A stretch of 64,000 nucleotides of DNA from Amoebidium appalachense. Its lineage: Eukaryota > Ichthyosporea. Positions within the stretch are counted from its first letter, which is position 1; every line of letters starts with the position of its first letter. This document shows, one piece after another, positions 34,467-59,423 of the stretch. The position numbers were made by a program, and so were the translations under genes. Under the pieces are notes generated by a model. It did not search any database and was not told where the DNA came from. It worked only from the letters and a program-made list of their open reading frames with translations. The stretch covers positions 2,790,001-2,854,000 of the forward strand of contig CAVNZM010000004.1 in NCBI GenBank assembly GCA_963693365.1, given 5' to 3'.

Positions 34467-35576
34467 GTATCACCACCGGGGAATGCATACACATCGATCG
34501 AGGCAGTGACTTTGGGGCGACGGTCCCGGGTGGGCCAGGTTGAGCCCTGGGGGCCTGAAGCTGTTGCCATGGATGAAGTTCCGAACAACTTCGAACTCGA
34601 TCGTTGAAATGTTTCAATTGAATTATCATGCATGAAACGGACCGGGCATTGGCTAATATATATGATAGTATGAATATTACATAATAATATATTGGAGTGT
34701 TCTACAATAGTACTAAGTATGTACGTCGGGGTGGCCGTTGAAGGCCACAAGTGACCAGTGCGCTACGGTATGTCAACGGGCCGGCCCGGGCCCGGCCGCG
34801 GTGAGCCGTTCAGCCGTTGTGCGCGCGACCGATCAGTCGCGGCCTCACTTATTAGTGTGCTGAGGCTGTGACTTGAACTGCGAAGAGTCACCTAATGGCA
34901 GTGTATGTCTGCATATGCATATGATGATTTTACTTTTGTTACATTTCAGAACGTAACATGTATTTATGTCATATATATGTATTAGTTCTATTTTTGGAGG
35001 TCTGTGTGGCAACGTTGAAACATTATCAGCCACAGCTGCACGGTGCAACTCAGCGAAGACTCTGGCGCAAAACTCACCATTTGTCACAGCCTAGTTTCGG
35101 CTCTTCCTATTGGTTCTTATACATTGAGCGCGGGATAATCCGATTGGGTTCTGCTAAAAAACCAATGGAAGGAACCAATCATATGACGCAGCTCTTGACG
35201 AGCCGCCTAGATTTTAGTGTGGCTTTTGCGGCCTTGTAGATCCACAGGAACAGAACGTGAAATTTGATATTTTTTTGTGCTCATCGGGATCATAATTACA
35301 AAAGCCAGAAGTGAATGTAGAGATCACGTAGCTAGTTTTTGCGGAACCAGTGTGCAGTGTCCCGAAATTACTACATGTTATTATTTTTCATTTAGAACTA
35401 TTGAGCCACCTACACCATTATATATAGCTACAATAAGACGTTGGGCGTGCATAGCCGCTTATTTCCAGCTTATAAAGCCCCCTAATGGCGGCAATATTCC
35501 AGATTTTACCGAAAGGTGGTTTAGGTTCACGGATTTTCAGACGATGACGATCTACTTTCCTGTATGAAACTGCGGG

Positions 35577-35583
35577 TATAAAA
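35577..35583 (+). promoter_or_regulatory. TATA box of the beta-helix protein gene
   Basis: TATAAAA in a non-repetitive context with CCAAT-type sites about 400-470 bp upstream. The distance to the ATG at 35883 implies a leader of about 275 nt or a leader intron. Confidence 0.55.
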
Positions 35584-35882
35584 GCAACACTCCTTTTAGC
35601 TGCATGTGGTCAGTTCGCACTAGCCGCACGCACCAACCAAACACAAACGTGGCCAAGAAGCTGACTGTTTCGAACGCAAATGTGGACTGTAGCTTCCCCA
35701 TGTTAGAACACACACTATCGTTCTCTTTTTGAATTGAACAAAGCACTTCCGTTTCTTCTCAATCTTCCTCCCTTTCTTTCTTTCTTTATTTATTTCTTTT
35801 TTACCTTATTTACACTCAAGTTACAGTCGTTGTCCAGTATTCGTAAAACTCGACCGTGCTCCTTGGGCCACATTTCGGCACC

Positions 35883-37391
35883 ATGTTGAAGTGTGCGTGT
35901 CTGTTCATGGCACTTGGTGCAGTGCTTGTGGATGCACTCCCCTCGCGGCCCATCAGACGGCTACGCAGGCTAGAATCAGACGTAACCCCAGGCGATTCTG
36001 TCACAGACACAGGCAACGAGGACATGAACCCCCGTCGCATCACCCTCCCACACGCGGAAATGGTTGCAGACCCAGTGATACCTGTTATCCCCGACGTGCC
36101 GTGCATTGAGGCATGTACAGCTGCCGCACTTATATCGTCAGAAACTCTGCGTTTGTGGGACAAAACGTCGCCCATTAATTCATACACGTGTTATGCTACA
36201 CTGCAAGAGGCTGTGTCTGCTGCAGTCGACGGGTCTTTCATTCAAATTACGCACAATATCACCATTTCCACCGAAATTGCGGTTGAGAAAAGTCTGTGGA
36301 TTGTTGGGTGTGGGCGAAGGCAGACGGGGTACTATGTGCAAGCAGACGGCGTGACTCAGGTGCCCTTCACTTACGTCACGTATCCCGGCATTCTTACAAA
36401 CATGAATGTGGCGGACGGGACTGTACTCCGCGTTACTGCTGCGAAACAGAATATTACATTTGCAAACATCAACTTTGCTAACGTTGGTGGTGGCATGGGC
36501 TCGGCTATTCGCACGTGGGAGCGTTCGCAAAACGCAGAGTGGTCGGTGGGCTCGCAGGCAAACGTCACCATTACAAATTGTAATTTCACAAACTTCCTCA
36601 CGGGGATGCGGGGGGGTTCAGCGATTTATTTCGACACGGTGAGCCAGTTTGTCCTTCAGGACTCGTCTTTTGTCGACAACAGGGTGTTGGAAACCGGGGA
36701 GGAATATGATGGGTCCGGGGCGGTGTGGATTATTGATACGGCACCTGGTAGCTACATTCGCGTTTCAAATTGCTCTTTTGCACGGAACAAGCACGAGTTC
36801 CAACACGGGCTTGGGGCCGGGTTTGGCATCGACTCCGTATACGGGAAAATGGAAATTTTGGGTTGCAATTTCCGGGATAATAACGCATCAGGCGGCGCGG
36901 CGTTGTACGTGCAGGCGATTCGTGATGATGCCTCCGTACTCGTGCAGGATTCGTGGTTCTTTAACAACACTGCATGGGAGTATGGGTGGGGGTCGCGCGG
37001 TGGCGCAATGTGGGTCCAATTTATTGACGGAAATTTGGATATCATAAACACGCAATTTGTCAATAACGAAGCGCCAGCGGACCGAGGGGGTGCTATTGCA
37101 AACAACATTGTGCGGGCCGGAGCAAAAATTAAAATCGACGGGTGTATGTTTAGGGAAAACATTAGCGGAAAGGGTGCGTCAGTTTGGGATACCCTTAATG
37201 GGTTTAAGGATAAGGCGTCGCTCACTTTCACGTCCACATGCGAATTTGAAGATAACATGGGGGAGGAAAACAGCACGATGTTGGTAAGATTGGGCATGAA
37301 GGAGAGTAATGGTGACAAGGGGTCTGATTATTACTACATGTATAGAAGCGACTGGAAATGGAAGGATATGGATTTCTTTGGCTACAACTGA
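35883..37391 (+). CDS. Secreted right-handed beta-helix protein with Pmp-like repeats
   Basis: The intron-free CDS encodes 502 residues. I chose the ATG at 35883 (context CACCATG) because it starts a signal peptide, MLKCACLFMALGAVLVDA. An in-frame upstream ATG at 35856 would bury it. From about residue 125 the protein has repeated strands typical of a pectin-lyase-like right-handed beta-helix. Examples are ITNCNFTNFLTG, LQDSSFVDNR, VSNCSFARNK, ILGCNFRDNNASGGAALYV, VQDSWFFNNT, RGGAMWVQF, IINTQFVNNEAPADRGGAIA and IDGCMFREN. The combination of FxxN and GGA(I/L/M) is the signature of chlamydial polymorphic membrane proteins and of similar eukaryotic surface proteins. Many N-x-S/T sites suggest glycosylation. 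There is no transmembrane segment or GPI-like tail, so it is probably secreted or cell-wall associated. Function is unknown; adhesion or a polysaccharide-active role is possible. The stop is TGA. Confidence 0.85.
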   Translation: MLKCACLFMALGAVLVDALPSRPIRRLRRLESDVTPGDSVTDTGNEDMNPRRITLPHAEMVADPVIPVIPDVPCIEACTAAALISSETLRLWDKTSPINSYTCYATLQEAVSAAVDGSFIQITHNITISTEIAVEKSLWIVGCGRRQTGYYVQADGVTQVPFTYVTYPGILTNMNVADGTVLRVTAAKQNITFANINFANVGGGMGSAIRTWERSQNAEWSVGSQANVTITNCNFTNFLTGMRGGSAIYFDTVSQFVLQDSSFVDNRVLETGEEYDGSGAVWIIDTAPGSYIRVSNCSFARNKHEFQHGLGAGFGIDSVYGKMEILGCNFRDNNASGGAALYVQAIRDDASVLVQDSWFFNNTAWEYGWGSRGGAMWVQFIDGNLDIINTQFVNNEAPADRGGAIANNIVRAGAKIKIDGCMFRENISGKGASVWDTLNGFKDKASLTFTSTCEFEDNMGEENSTMLVRLGMKESNGDKGSDYYYMYRSDWKWKDMDFFGYN

Positions 37392-37633
37392 TTGGTTATA
37401 TACTTTTTGTCCCCTCATTTTAAAAAAAGGTGGTTCGAGGCGGGGTGGGGAGGAGGGGGGGGGGGGGGAGGAGGGGGGGGGGGGGGGGGGGGGGGGGGAC
37501 ACATAAGTGCTTGTCTGTTATGTCAAACTGTGTAGGTTCTTGGTGCGTTTTGCATACAATTTTTCTGCACAACCTTGCCTGGGAGTGGAGGTAGTAGTAA
37601 CGCACGTTATTTCTGCGTGTATTTGCACGTGTG

Positions 37634-37682
<49 letters not shown>

Positions 37683-38799
37683 TCATGTGTTTGAAGTTGT
37701 GGGTTGTAAACCAATCTCGTGCCCAGACCGTTTGCACCCACATGTTGTGTGTATGTGTATATTAGTGTAATTTTTTATCATGTGTTTGCTGTTCCGACTA
37801 CGTGCTAGAAACAAAATAGCACACTGTAGCGATAAGAAGTTCTGTGGTCCATAAACCGGTCCCACTCATTGCACATGTTTATGTAGATGGGGATTTCCCT
37901 ACTTGTAGCCATATGTTGATGTACAGATATCAATTTTACTGTAGTACTTTTTTGTATGCAACACACCAGTGATGTACAGATATCAATCTTACTGTAGTAC
38001 TTTTTTGTAAGTTTTGTACAGATATCAATCTTACTGTAGTACTTTTTTGTAAGTTTTGTAAGTCTTTTTCTAAGAAATTATTGAGAGCTCCTTGTACATA
38101 GGCTCAGCACATTTTTGTCGCTTGAAGTGATATTTTCACCGGCAGGAATCGGCAACCAATACGAGTGTATATCAGATAGCCATATATGGTGTTAATGGAT
38201 TCATCGAGTGCGTGTTTTCAACTTCACTAATCTTCGTATCATACCCCCCCCCCCCCCCCCTTCTCTCCCCCCATCCCCCCCCCCCCCACCCACCCACCCT
38301 CCCCATGCCCCGTACCCTCTCCCCCCTCCCTAAAGAGAGAGAGGGGAGAGGGGGGGGGGGGGGGGAGAGGGATAAGAAAAAAATCCACCACTTGCATACC
38401 AACACAACCTACCATCTCACCACAAGGCTCCCTTCCCCCCCACACCCCCCTCCCCTTCCCATTCCCCCCCCCAACTCTCCCCCCTCCCCCCCCCCTCCCC
38501 CCCTTTCTGCGGCACACATGCATGTTGCACTCACTTTCTCATGCCTATTTCACTCAATGGGAGCACATCAAACTTTCCGCACTGAGACACGTAAGCATAA
38601 AATTATTGGACTTTTGAAGTGAAGACCTCCAAGACATAGCAAAATAACTCCAATCGTGTTCACTATTCGTGTTACTTGCATATGCATGCCTCCCCCCCCC
38701 CCCCCCCCCCTCCCCCCCCATTCCCCTTCCCCCAGCCCCCCCCCCCCCCCCCCCCCCTCCCCCCCCCCCTCCCCCCCCCCCCCAACCCCCACCCCACCC
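37392..38799. other. Spacer after the beta-helix gene
   Basis: Contains G runs (37456-37498), a (GT)n array (about 37638-37678), the ACAGATATCAAT tandem repeat (37918-38057) and C-rich sequence (38245-38520 and 38691-38800). No gene is supported. Confidence 0.5.
37918..38057. repeat. Three-copy tandem repeat (about 40-bp unit)
   Basis: The unit contains GTACAGATATCAAT, then TTACTGTAGTACTTTTTTGT. It occurs three times, starting near 37920, 37973 and 38016, with spacings of about 53 and 43 bp and only single-base differences. Confidence 0.85.
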
Positions 38800-38926
38800 T
38801 TCCCTGTCCTTTGCAAACTTTCCATATATGTCTTCACGCTTTGCATCTGTTACCTCCTCAATGTTTAAATAGTCCAAAACTCTTTTGGCCAACCAACCAA
38901 ACTATAGCAGCACACATTTGATGACT
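38800..38926 (-). other. Possible downstream exon of the U-box gene
   Basis: On the minus strand a coding-like frame reads WLAKRVLDYLNIEEVTDAKR and continues EDIYGKFAKDREG, followed by a GTGGGG donor-like site. An acceptor at GAGTCAG would match the phase of the last U-box exon but would place a TAG in frame at codon 8. An acceptor at the CTATAG itself would avoid the stop but not match phase. The link to the U-box gene is unproven. Confidence 0.35.
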
Positions 38927-46891
<7,965 letters not shown>

Positions 46892-46965
46892 CTGCACCCG
46901 GAAAACGGGGGGGGGGGGGGGGGGGGGGGGGGGAGGGGGGGGGGGGGAGGGGGGGGGTTATTGTC

Positions 46966-47077
46966 AGCCCTTGGTCATGTTTGCTGCACGGACACTGTAG
47001 TGTTTCTCCCTGATAGGATGCTCATAGGTTTTATCTTCATGGGGTACTATAATAATTGGAGTTCTATAAACAAAAAA
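46966..47077 (-). other. Possible upstream exon (or 3' end of another minus-strand gene)
   Basis: After a strong acceptor (TTTTTTTGTTTATAG), a minus-strand frame reads TPIIIVPHEDKTYEHPIREK and then HYSVRAANMTKG, ending in TGA. It could be an exon just upstream of the repeat exon, if spliced at the weak GTCCGT donor, which keeps phase 0. Otherwise it is the last exon of another gene. I cannot decide. Confidence 0.4.
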
Positions 47078-47099
47078 ATCTAATTCTCAAAACCCAGTG

Positions 47100-47106
47100 C
47101 GGGGGG

Positions 47107-47146
<40 letters not shown>
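47100..47146. repeat. Poly-G run next to the T-rich ORF region
   Basis: About 45 nearly uninterrupted G. Another of about 30 lies at 47322-47353. Confidence 0.9.
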
Positions 47147-47147
<1 letters not shown>

Positions 47148-47320
47148 GGATGGGAAGGAAAGGGGTGGGAAGGGAACAAGAAAGGATGAAGGGGTAAAGA
47201 GGGGAGAGGTGGGGCGAGAGGTGGGGAGGGGGAGGTACGGGAGGCAGACGAGGGCAGGGGACGGAGGGGGGGTTTTGCATGGAAGGGAGGGGACGAGGCA
47301 GGCAAGGAATGGGGAAGGTG

Positions 47321-47355
<35 letters not shown>

Positions 47356-47527
47356 TGTACCAACGACTCTGAGGCTCATATGGAGAGGTTAATTGTGAAT
47401 GCTTGCATTTGGGGATTGAGCAAGAGGGAGAGGAAAAGGAAGAGGAAAAGGGGAATTTACATAGCGTCGGCATCCTCTGGCGGCTCTTTTGCTGAGTGTT
47501 TTTGGTCTCCCTCCGGCGAGTCAGCGT

Positions 47528-48289
47528 ATGAATGAGTTAGGCCTTCGCTTTTGTTTTCATTTGGTTAGGCTTCCTTCTTATCATCCTTTGTTGCAATTCT
47601 TTCCTTCTTTAGACCCTGTTCCCATTTCTAATGTTCGTGCGAAATGTCCTGTACCCAATCTATCTCCCATTCAGAGATATCCTTTTAAATATTTGTCTCC
47701 TTTATTTTTCTCTTCCCCTATTTATCAGCAGTATGTTACTTGGTTTCATACTCAATATCCTTTGCTTCATCGTTGTGATAAAGAGTATCATGGTGGGACT
47801 CTTGAGCCTGTGCTTCTTTTTATATTAGAGACTCGTCTATTTTCTCTACCCTCGTTATGTAAATTAGCTACTTATATTCATCCTTCTTCTCGTAAACCTA
47901 CCACACTTGTCGATTTTGCCATTCTAACCCCTTCGTGTGATATTGCTTGGAAATGTTTATTTTGGCGTTGTAACCTTAGTTTCCATAAAAGTTTGTGTCA
48001 CTTTTGGGCAGAACTTTTTTCTCGCAAACATCTGGATAAATGTATTTATTTATCTCAGATTCTTCCGTTAGAAATTCGAAGACTAGCTTATTTAGATAAT
48101 CCTGATATTATTTCTATTGACTATCTGTTAAACCACCGTATGTTTACCGAGTTTTCTAGGGTGTATGATTATTTGAGTCGTTATCTCCCCGTATCCGTGA
48201 GTAGTGGTTTTTGTATTTTCTTCTCTGAGGTATCTGTGATATCTCCGGCTTGCTTCTCTTTCATGAGCATATCAATAAGGTCATCATAA
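47528..48289 (+). CDS. Uncharacterised T-rich ORF of foreign composition
   Basis: A 253-codon frame from the ATG at 47528 to TAA; the frame is open from about 47465. Codons end mostly in T or A (TAT, CCT, TTT, GAT), unlike the G/C-ending codons of every other gene here. No simple repeats occur inside it. The protein has Cys/Trp-rich patches (IAWKCLFWRCNLSFHKSLC) and a segment CDKEYHGGTLEPVLLFI. No domain was recognised, and there is no clear signal peptide. It is followed at once by a run of nine A (from about 48288), which could be a relic of a poly(A) tail. It lies between the U-box gene and a repeat-rich spacer. Transfer from a virus, an organelle or a transposable element is possible; I cannot tell which. 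The consistent codon bias over 250 codons argues against chance. Confidence 0.55.
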   Translation: MNELGLRFCFHLVRLPSYHPLLQFFPSLDPVPISNVRAKCPVPNLSPIQRYPFKYLSPLFFSSPIYQQYVTWFHTQYPLLHRCDKEYHGGTLEPVLLFILETRLFSLPSLCKLATYIHPSSRKPTTLVDFAILTPSCDIAWKCLFWRCNLSFHKSLCHFWAELFSRKHLDKCIYLSQILPLEIRRLAYLDNPDIISIDYLLNHRMFTEFSRVYDYLSRYLPVSVSSGFCIFFSEVSVISPACFSFMSISIRSS

Positions 48290-49567
48290 AAAAAAAGAAA
48301 TTACTTGGCACTATACACAACATGGCACAATACAATTTTTCAAACTCCGACTGGTGGGATCTAAGAACCAACGAAACAATAAGCACAACCGAAACCTCCA
48401 ATATCTAATAAATAGTCTTGTCTTATGGAACGATACGCTGATAATTTCTTATCTCTTTGTTTCCGTAATGTGCGTCCTTGATTTGTCTATGATAGCTTAG
48501 TGATGATTTGCATCGCCCCATCCAGTAGGAGCAGCGATTATATTTCCACCCGTGAATGGAGAGTATGTGAGCAGCTAGGGGGCAGGCGAGCGGGCGGGCG
48601 GGCGGGGGGAGGGGGGGGGGGGGGATGCTTGCCTAGCTCCTGAGGGTCAGACTCGATACATTGTTTCCGTGGGGGAGGTGGTTGGTATGCAGCCCCTGCG
48701 GCATGGCCTAATGGATCTAAGTAGGTTTTTGGGTTGAAGGAGTGAGAGATACAAGTGGGTTAGAGAGGTTAATTCAAACAGATAGCCATTAAAGAATTCG
48801 TCGACATTCTTGCGTTGGTTGCCATACATGTATAAAACCTAAATGAATGTTATTGTCATATATAGAGGAAACCAATCGTTGGGGAACATTGTCCATGTGA
48901 CCATCTTGCGCACCCCTCCCAGTCTATTAGAAGCTCCTTACTCCCCCGCCCCTCAAGTAATGTGTCCTGGGAGTCACCTAACAACCTTACATAGTTATAT
49001 CCATTTATTACCTATCACTGAATTGGTTAATTAGCGATCATACCATGTTACTCCCATGACCTACCCCCCCAAAAACGCCGCGTCAATGACCCATTAAACA
49101 GACGCCTCGTGACGCATACACACACATAGCCATTTTTATACTTCATTTAAAACTGAATATATCCAACAACACAAAATCCACATGCTTCCCCCACCATTAC
49201 ACCACATTCAATACTAATATTCACCCACACCCACACTCCATCTACAACCCCCCCCCCCCCCCCCCCCCCCCCCCACCCCCCCGCCCTCCCACCACCACCA
49301 CCACCACCTTATATCATTGACCATTGCCATTCACTATTTCCATTGTAATACCAATCACACGCCGCACACCCACAATCTTGCCCACCTTTTTAACCCAATC
49401 ACCCACACATCACACCTCCACCTACTTCTCATGAGCGCTTCTCTCTTCTTTGGGTCAGGGGCTATCACGCGATAGCTGCCTCCAGCCACTGGGAGGGTGG
49501 TTGGGCTGCTGTCGGATATTGCAGGGGAGGATTGGTTAAGAACACACACAGGGCAGAGCAAATCGAC

Positions 49568-49850
49568 TGGCGCAAAACTAATTGGATAGCCAAAAATATT
49601 TTGATAATGCAAAAATAATTGGACAGCCCAAAAATAACTGGATAGTTCAAAAACAATGGGTTGCGCAAATTAGTGATCAGACAGCGCAAAATGGATAGCG
49701 CAAAGTATTTGGATGGGGCAAAAATTGTTGGATAGCGCAAAATGATTGGATATTGCAAAATGATTGGATAGCGTAAAAATAATTGTATAGCGCAAAAATG
49801 ATTGGATAGCGCAAAAATGATTGGATAGTGCCACTGTATTTGACATTGAT
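49568..49850. repeat. Degenerate minisatellite, unit about 18-20 bp
   Basis: Unit ATTGGATAGCGCAAAAATGA is repeated about 14 times with substitutions and length changes. The most regular copies lie at 49735-49830. Confidence 0.9.
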
Positions 49851-51047
49851 AGGTAATAGTATTTGGATATGTAAAAATGTGTGGGTAGCTCAATAGTATT
49901 TGCATGATGTGCATGAAGGCAAAAAAACCGAAGAATAATTGATGGCTATTGCTGGAAGTGCTAGACATAACTCTGATTGCTCCCCCCTCCCCCTCCCCCC
50001 CCCCCCTCCCCCTCCGCCCCGGCCCCCCTCTGCCTTGGGATTCCCAGGAATCTCACATATAGTGGACAAAAAGGGAAAGGATAACAAAGAGAAAGAAAGT
50101 AAACAGCATAAATGACATTTCATCACTTGTGCGTATACCTGACCTTTGTTGGGCGAAGCCCTTCTCATCACAATTATTAATAATCCGCGGGGGGGGGGGG
50201 GGGGGGGGGGGGGGGGGAGGGGGGGGGGGGGGGAGGGGGGGGGGGGGGGAAATAAATAAACCTACGTTTGGTTCGGACGTGCGTCAGATCTTGCCAAAGC
50301 ACGATCGTAGGTCATGTCCTGGGTCGACTCATCATACGAATCATCGTCGCAGTCATCATCATTATGAATCCGGTAGCGATGAGAGTCACCATTAGTGTGT
50401 CGACGCCCGGGTTGTGCCATTGTGATATGAAAATCAGATTCAGCTAATAATAGTTGGTGTAAATCAGATTCAGTTAGTGATGTATAAATCAGATTCAGCT
50501 ACATGACTCAATGGGCATATTGCATTCCGGAAAACAAGAGACAACGGTACTAATACATCAGCAATAAGCCAGAGACTTTTTTTGGAAAAAAGAGTAGGCA
50601 GAAAATGCTTTTGACACACCTTTCGTGACTATGGTCTCTAACAGGCTGTGGCCATGGGGAGCGTGTCGATCTTGATGTTACCTGCGCATGCGATGGCCCT
50701 TGCTAAAGCTAGGAGATAAAAGCGGATGTTCAGGCCAAACAAGTGAATGGCAAAAGGCAAAAAGAGTGTAGTAGCAAATAATCGCTCAGCATCGCTTGTA
50801 GGTTTCGTTTTGACATGCTGTTGTCTGTATAGAAAACACCTGTCTATAATAGGCTAAGTACATAGGTGCTACGGAGCACCGCACCATCAAGTGCCGGGTT
50901 TCGAAAAAGGTTATTTATACCGCTAAATAATTGGATGCACAGTAGAATTAGCTTGAAAAGGCTAACATGTGGAATAAGGCTTGGCGTAACGGTGTCTTCT
51001 TGTTCGTGTTCATCTGGCGTTTTTGTTCTGTTCAATATACCTAATGC

Positions 51048-51551
51048 ATGACAACAGGACAACGGATACTTCTCTATGGAGCCTGCAATACTGTATATGC
51101 TACTATGTTGAAATACACTACTGTGTTAAAAAACCCCGTGTTTTACTGTTTATGTTACGGGCTAGCAACAAGATGTATATGTCCGAAGTGCCTGACCAGT
51201 GACCGTCATGTATACATGCAAGACTGCACACGGTCTCCTAGATCAGAGAGCTATGAAATGTTATTTCCTGTCGTAGAATTTTTACTTAATTATTGCCAGA
51301 CTCTAAGCGCGGGAGAGCTGTCATGCAAGAAGCTCATGTACATATTAACATACGATAATAATTTCAAATTAGAATTCAAGGCACGCGTTTTAATTTTTTT
51401 TTCAGTGCGCCTGCTGTTATTATTCTCGTCTGCAGGGCCTTCCTCGGAAGTTCCTCTAACTTCCTCCAACTCTTGCAATTTAAATACATATCTCAACTAT
51501 CTATCACGCCGTAATTTTATTTGGCGGGCAAAGCGACAGGCCCGGCAGTGA
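51048..51551 (+). other. 167-codon ORF of doubtful coding value
   Basis: An ATG at 51048 opens a 167-codon frame with many Cys and Leu (CYGLATRCICPKC near residue 35). It resembles no family I know and its codon usage is not like the neighbours. It lies in the upstream flank of MED31. It may be chance. Confidence 0.15.
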
Positions 51552-51674
51552 GTTGCGTAATCATTTTCAGCCGCAGCTTGGAATCGCAAGCTCGTCGACT
51601 CGACTATTTTTACAAACTGCAAACAGCATAACAACAGCAATTCTATAACTTTGCCAGTTGCAAGTAGTACACAT

Positions 51675-51762
51675 CTCAATATCCAGCTACAGCTTGCAGG
51701 GTGACAACACTGTACATTTCAATATCCAGCTACAGCTTGCAGGGTGACAACACTGTACATTT
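51675..51762. repeat. Perfect tandem duplication (43 bp) in the MED31 5' flank
   Basis: The unit beginning CAATATCCAGCTACAGCTTG and ending ACTGTACATTT is present twice, at 51677 and 51720, with no differences seen. It lies about 80-165 nt before the MED31 start and may belong to the promoter or leader. Confidence 0.9.
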
Positions 51763-51839
51763 CTTACTCTGTCATTGTTTTGTGCTATTTGAACAACACA
51801 AGAACATCCTATCGCGCACGGACGCACACAACTGTGAAC

Positions 51840-58397
<6,558 letters not shown>

Positions 58398-59040
58398 TCA
58401 AACACTAGAAGCCGTAGCAAACTCGGACGCCGCCGCATCCCCATAGACAGTCTCCTTAGTTGTAGGCAGCGCCAGTGAACCCGACTTTTTCGGTGGCAAT
58501 GGTGGGGGTCTGCCATCCGCAATCACCATCATAGGGGAACTTAGGGGGGAGTCCTGCAGCGTAGCCAACTGGTCGTTAAGTTGCGGTTTTGGCACCACCG
58601 AGACCGGTTTTGCCCCAAGGGCAGACTGGGCCCTTCTCGCTGGCACACCGGCGCCATGTGAACTGCTACCCATCCTCGGGGAAACATCGCGAGAGATTTC
58701 CCCCTGAACTCGGGCTGAGAATGACTGGGGAGCTGGCTTCGTATTCAATGGCGGTGGTGGCGGTGCCGGCTGCTGCTGCTGATCCACCGTGGTTGGGGAG
58801 GACATATTCACGTGATGCGGTTTGCTTGCGGCCGAACTGATCAGAGGTAAAGTCAGTAAAAACAATCTATGTAACATTAGTAATGGTTACTCGGCAGTTA
58901 AACAATTCGGTGTTTGCAAGTCTGGATTAAAGCGGTGACTCTGCACCAGCATTGGGTGAGCTCACTGGATGGTGGTAGTTTCAAGGGGTTGGGAAAGGAA
59001 GTATGCGGGTAGGGAGGGAAAGTAGGGTAGAAGGGTGGCC

Positions 59041-59076
<36 letters not shown>

Positions 59077-59100
59077 GTGTGAGCTATTTTTTTTTTTTTT

Positions 59101-59155
<55 letters not shown>

Positions 59156-59360
59156 GGCCGAGTTTGTCAAGGGGTGGAAATTTGCAGATCAGTAAGCTGT
59201 CGTAACTTGAACAGTGTGCAACCTTTCTGTGCTTGCGTGTTCTTTTGGACGGTCTGTGTATGTATGTCGTGTGTGTGTGTTCAAACGTATGCTGGTGTGT
59301 CCACATGGCAGCACAGATGTCTTTGTTTGTCTGTGATCACTTGCTCGACCGTATTAGCAC

Positions 59361-59423
<63 letters not shown>

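Larger units (their letters stand above)
33873..35882. other. Spacer between glycogenin and the beta-helix gene, with promoter motifs
   Basis: Holds the glycogenin 3' UTR with AATAAA at 34110-34115. Next come C runs and (ACC)n/(GCC)n arrays (34171-34466) and then AT-rich sequence. Four CCAAT-type sites lie at 35109-35113, 35143-35147, 35162-35166 and 35175-35179. A TATAAAA lies at 35577-35583, about 300 nt before the next ATG. No gene is supported. Confidence 0.55.
48290..51674. other. Spacer upstream of MED31 with minisatellite and AT-rich segments
   Basis: 48290-48560 is AT-rich like the T-rich ORF and contains two tiny frames (MAQYNFSNSDWWDLRTNE; MERYADNFLSLCFRNVRP) that may be remnants. 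A C run lies at 49250-49274, a degenerate minisatellite at 49568-49850, and G runs at 50190-50248. No firm gene is supported. Confidence 0.45.

Noticed and set aside
34771-34800. G/C palindrome GGCCCGGGCC region as a regulatory hairpin
   Set aside because: Short, in a spacer, with no terminator-like context; similar G/C strings occur elsewhere by composition.
48699-48770. tRNA-like A-box string GGCCTAATGGAT
   Set aside because: No B-box (GGTTCGA) at the right distance, no acceptor-stem pairing, and a T-arm-like string nearby is on the other strand.
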